From the NCBI GenBank assembly GCA_019636375.1, contig JAHBXS010000001.1, positions 124,001 to 188,000 on the forward strand: a DNA stretch of 64,000 nt, in the 5' to 3' direction. The stretch comes from Pirellulaceae bacterium (lineage in GTDB: Bacteria > Planctomycetota > Planctomycetia > Pirellulales > Pirellulaceae). Shown in pieces: positions 61,583-64,000 of the stretch (position 1 is the stretch's first letter; every line of letters starts with the position of its first letter). Made by a program: the position numbers and the translations under genes. The notes under the pieces were generated by a model. The model saw nothing but the letters and a program-made list of their open reading frames with translations, had not been told where the DNA came from and searched no databases.

Positions 61583-64000
61583 TTAGCGACGGCGGCGGTA
61601 GAGTGCCGCACCGCACATTGCCAAAATGATCAGGCCACCGGTTCCAGGCTCGGGGATCGCATTAAAGTTGCTGAGGACCACTGAGTTCGAGGTGTAGGAA
61701 ACATCGAATGTCCCTCCACCCAGCACCGTGATTTGAGTCATGGCGTTGGCGAAGGTTCCAACAAGCGAGTTTGCCGACAAGATCGTGAACGTATCGAGAG
61801 CGTTCGGAGTGAAGGCTCCGAACAGACTGACTGCCAACGTTCCGTCCAGAATGGCATCGCCACCGACCAGGAGATGATCATACGATCCCCCTTGAACCAA
61901 TCCACCGATCTCTACGGTGAATGTTGCCAGGGCTCCCTGTTCGTAGTCACCAGTGATACTTAGTTCGCCGGGCGATGCACCAGGTGAAACGTTACCCGAT
62001 ACATTTAACAAATCGCCAACGATCGTCCCATTTCCACCGATCATTCCGGCGGTCAGGGTGTTATTGGTGCCGGTCAAGAGAGCCATCGCACCGTCGAGCA
62101 ACATGAGGCTACCACCCGATTGCGTGTAGTCACCGTTGACTGTCAATGAGGTCATTGAGCCGTCGAGCAAGATGTCGCCGGAGTTCGTGAGTCCTCCGCC
62201 CAGGTTCATCGTGCGACCATCGCGGAGAATCAGCGACCCGGCCACGTTGTTCAGCGTGGTATCGATGGCCACGTTGGCGGCTCGGACGGTGAAGTTCGAA
62301 TTGGCACCGCTCAGTTCGACGGCTGCATTTGCACCAATCGTGTTGATCAAGTCGGTCGCGTTATTTTGGATGCGAACGTTCGTTGCACTGCCACCACTAA
62401 TCACTCGCCAAGTTCCTGAATTAAGAGTGTTGGACGACACATTTTGCACAATGGCGGAGGTATCGAAAATCAGATTGCTGCCATTGAGGGCTTCAAAAGT
62501 ACCCGTTCCGGCGAACTCGCCACCGCCGTTGCCCGTTAACGTCACAACGCCTCCATTAGCAGCGCGGACGATTCCGGCACCGATGTTGTTAAAGGTGGCA
62601 ACACCGGCCCCACCGTTGGCTGGGTCGATCACGAGATTATGACCGGTTCCCGCTTGAATCACGCCCAGATTATCGACAGAGATCGCGTTTAATCCGATGT
62701 TTCCGATTCCAGATATCGTGTTGTCTGCGTTATGAAGCAAACCGCCACCGGCAATCGAGGCACTTGAATGACTGAGCACGATATTACCACCCCCCGTCAA
62801 ATTGACGTTGCCGATGGCTCGCAATTGGGTACTAGAGCCTGTACTGGTAACCGTCACCGTCCCTTGGTTGTCAAGCGAGTTGTGCAGTTGAAGCCAGGAA
62901 AAATTCTGCAAAACCGTGTTCCCTTGATTGGACACACTGTCCCAATCGATCGTTTGAGAAGCCATGATGTTGATCTGGCCATCGCCAACCGTGTTGAAGT
63001 TCGTATTTCGAGCAATCGCGCCAGCCGTCAAATTAATCGATGAACCCGCCAACGCTTCGTAAACGCCGCTGCCATGAAATTCTCCACCAGCACTGCCAGT
63101 CAAAGTGATTACGCCGCCACTTGTCGCTCGAACGGTCCCTTGATTGTCGAGGCCAAAATTATTGGTGCCCGCGTTGGCCGGATCGATGACCAGCGTCTCT
63201 CCAGTCCCGGCTCGAATCAGTCCCTGATTCACGATTCGCGTGGAGTTGTTTCCGACATTTCCTGTGCCCGAAATGGTGTTATCAAAGTTCGTTAGCAATC
63301 CTGCGCCCAATCCACTGATGGAAGCGTTTGCATGATCGAGAACAATGTTGCCTCCACCGGAGAGATTCACCGAATTGTTAATCCGCAATTGTGTCGCCGA
63401 ACCAGTACCAGCAACGGTTATCGTGCCTTGGTTATTCAGTGAACCCAGAACATCTAGAGCCGCGAAGTTTCGGATAAACGAATTCCCCAAGTTAGATATA
63501 TCCTCCCAGGTCGCCGCGTTGCTGGCAACGATATTGATCTGGCCACTGCCCGAGGTATCAAAGATTGTGTTGCGGACGATGGCTGAAGTCGTCAAGTTGA
63601 TTTGTGACCCGTTTTCGGCCCGGTAAATACCGCTGCCACCAAACTCTCCCGCTCCGTTGCCTGTCAACGTTATTTGACCACCGGAAAAGGCACGGACTAA
63701 ACCGTTATTCACGAACGAGGGGACTCCCGAACCCGCGTTACTCGGATCAATGGTCATGACATCGCCACTTCCAGCCTGAACGGTACCCTGATTGATGATC
63801 GACAGACCGTTGTTGCCCAAGTTACCAGAACCTTGGATCGTGTGGCCCGCACCGTGAGTTAATGTCCCTGATCCGCTGATGTGGGTGTTGGCACCTCCAC
63901 CCAAATTAATGGTGCCATTGCCGTTAATGGCGGTTGTACCAAAGAAGTTCAAAAACGTTGAACTCCCCGTCCCATTGATGTTGACGGTCCCATCGTTATT
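61583..64000 (-). CDS. Repetitive PEP-CTERM surface protein (5' end outside window)
   Basis: The minus frame is open from the right edge to TAA at 61583, so at least 805 residues with the N-terminus missing. The sequence is built of beta-helix-like units rich in Asn, Gly, Thr and Ser. About three tandem copies of a 188-residue unit are seen, each with N-N/D-QGT-V, GGGNIVL, ISGxGNxG, VIDPANAG, VRATSGGVITLTG and GEFxGSGVYEAL. It ends with a spacer domain and IPEPGTGGLIILAMCGAALY plus an Arg cluster, a PEP-CTERM sorting signal. It is likely an extracellular, sorted adhesin-like protein. Confidence 0.88.
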   Translation of the reverse strand, partial: NNDGTVNINGTGSSTFLNFFGTTAINGNGTINLGGGANTHISGSGTLTHGAGHTIQGSGNLGNNGLSIINQGTVQAGSGDVMTIDPSNAGSGVPSFVNNGLVRAFSGGQITLTGNGAGEFGGSGIYRAENGSQINLTTSAIVRNTIFDTSGSGQINIVASNAATWEDISNLGNSFIRNFAALDVLGSLNNQGTITVAGTGSATQLRINNSVNLSGGGNIVLDHANASISGLGAGLLTNFDNTISGTGNVGNNSTRIVNQGLIRAGTGETLVIDPANAGTNNFGLDNQGTVRATSGGVITLTGSAGGEFHGSGVYEALAGSSINLTAGAIARNTNFNTVGDGQINIMASQTIDWDSVSNQGNTVLQNFSWLQLHNSLDNQGTVTVTSTGSSTQLRAIGNVNLTGGGNIVLSHSSASIAGGGLLHNADNTISGIGNIGLNAISVDNLGVIQAGTGHNLVIDPANGGAGVATFNNIGAGIVRAANGGVVTLTGNGGGEFAGTGTFEALNGSNLIFDTSAIVQNVSSNTLNSGTWRVISGGSATNVRIQNNATDLINTIGANAAVELSGANSNFTVRAANVAIDTTLNNVAGSLILRDGRTMNLGGGLTNSGDILLDGSMTSLTVNGDYTQSGGSLMLLDGAMALLTGTNNTLTAGMIGGNGTIVGDLLNVSGNVSPGASPGELSITGDYEQGALATFTVEIGGLVQGGSYDHLLVGGDAILDGTLAVSLFGAFTPNALDTFTILSANSLVGTFANAMTQITVLGGGTFDVSYTSNSVVLSNFNAIPEPGTGGLIILAMCGAALYRRRR
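62300..64000. repeat. Tandem 564-bp units inside the PEP-CTERM gene
   Basis: CTTGGTTRTTC-type starts recur at about 62863, 63427 and 63991, a spacing of 564 bp or 188 codons. The third (leftmost) unit is degenerate. The repetition at both DNA and protein level indicates recent internal duplication. Confidence 0.75.

Overview
The window looks like chromosome of a member of the Planctomycetota, probably Pirellulales. This rests on gene content: a secreted PQQ-propeller protein, DUF1559, a PEP-CTERM protein, an S46 peptidase, tetrahydromethanopterin C1 enzymes (fae, mtdB), CxxC-ribbon membrane proteins, Spy-like secreted proteins and RAYT-like Y1 transposases occurring together. No rRNA, tRNA or CRISPR array was found.

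Layout. 1-2824: three envelope or secreted genes (PQQ propeller running off the left edge, a Cys-rich secreted protein, a dienelactone hydrolase). 3532-11780: an accessory island of small unrelated genes, nearly all on the minus strand, separated by about 90-bp imperfect hairpins ending in GTTAY/AAC cores. I read this as a cluster of attC sites without an integron integrase (CALIN). Cargo includes DUF4279-like, SUKH-like, Mrr-type nuclease, SRPBCC and unknown proteins. One attC is split exactly at its crossover point by a 2.2-kb IS110/IS1111-type element. 11781-12637: a gene-poor, palindrome-rich stretch.

12638-24367 is housekeeping: a DUF3137-LemA pair, nnrD, argG, tsaB plus a membrane protein, two tandem metallophosphoesterases, yidC (with a PDZ-like insertion) and mnmE. 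A secreted TPR protein follows, overlapping tail-to-tail with a type II secretion / type IV pilus-like operon read leftwards (gspE-F-G-H-I-J-K, a PilM-PilN fusion, a PilO-like protein with an acidic tail; 36061 down to 25727). An intrinsic terminator sits between gspG and gspH. 36062-39629 holds palindromic repeats, a Spy-like gene and a Y1 (HUH) transposase beside a tandem 104-bp duplication.

39630-64000: a TsaC-protein arginine phosphatase-like fusion, an NHL-repeat lipoprotein, a second Spy-like protein, rimI, an H4MPT C1 block (ATP-grasp, fae, mtdB), a CxxC-ribbon membrane protein, an M42 peptidase, DUF1559, a Gfo/Idh/MocA oxidoreductase, a bifunctional-nuclease-domain protein, lysS with lolC/E-like and lolD-like genes, a zinc-ribbon protein, acs, an S46 peptidase and the 3' part of a repetitive PEP-CTERM protein running off the right edge.

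Three tRNA-modification genes (tsaB, mnmE and the tsaC-like fusion) are spread over the window, and the secretion operon, Lol-type transporter and YidC give it an envelope-biogenesis flavour. All functions are from reading translated sequence; no database search was run.
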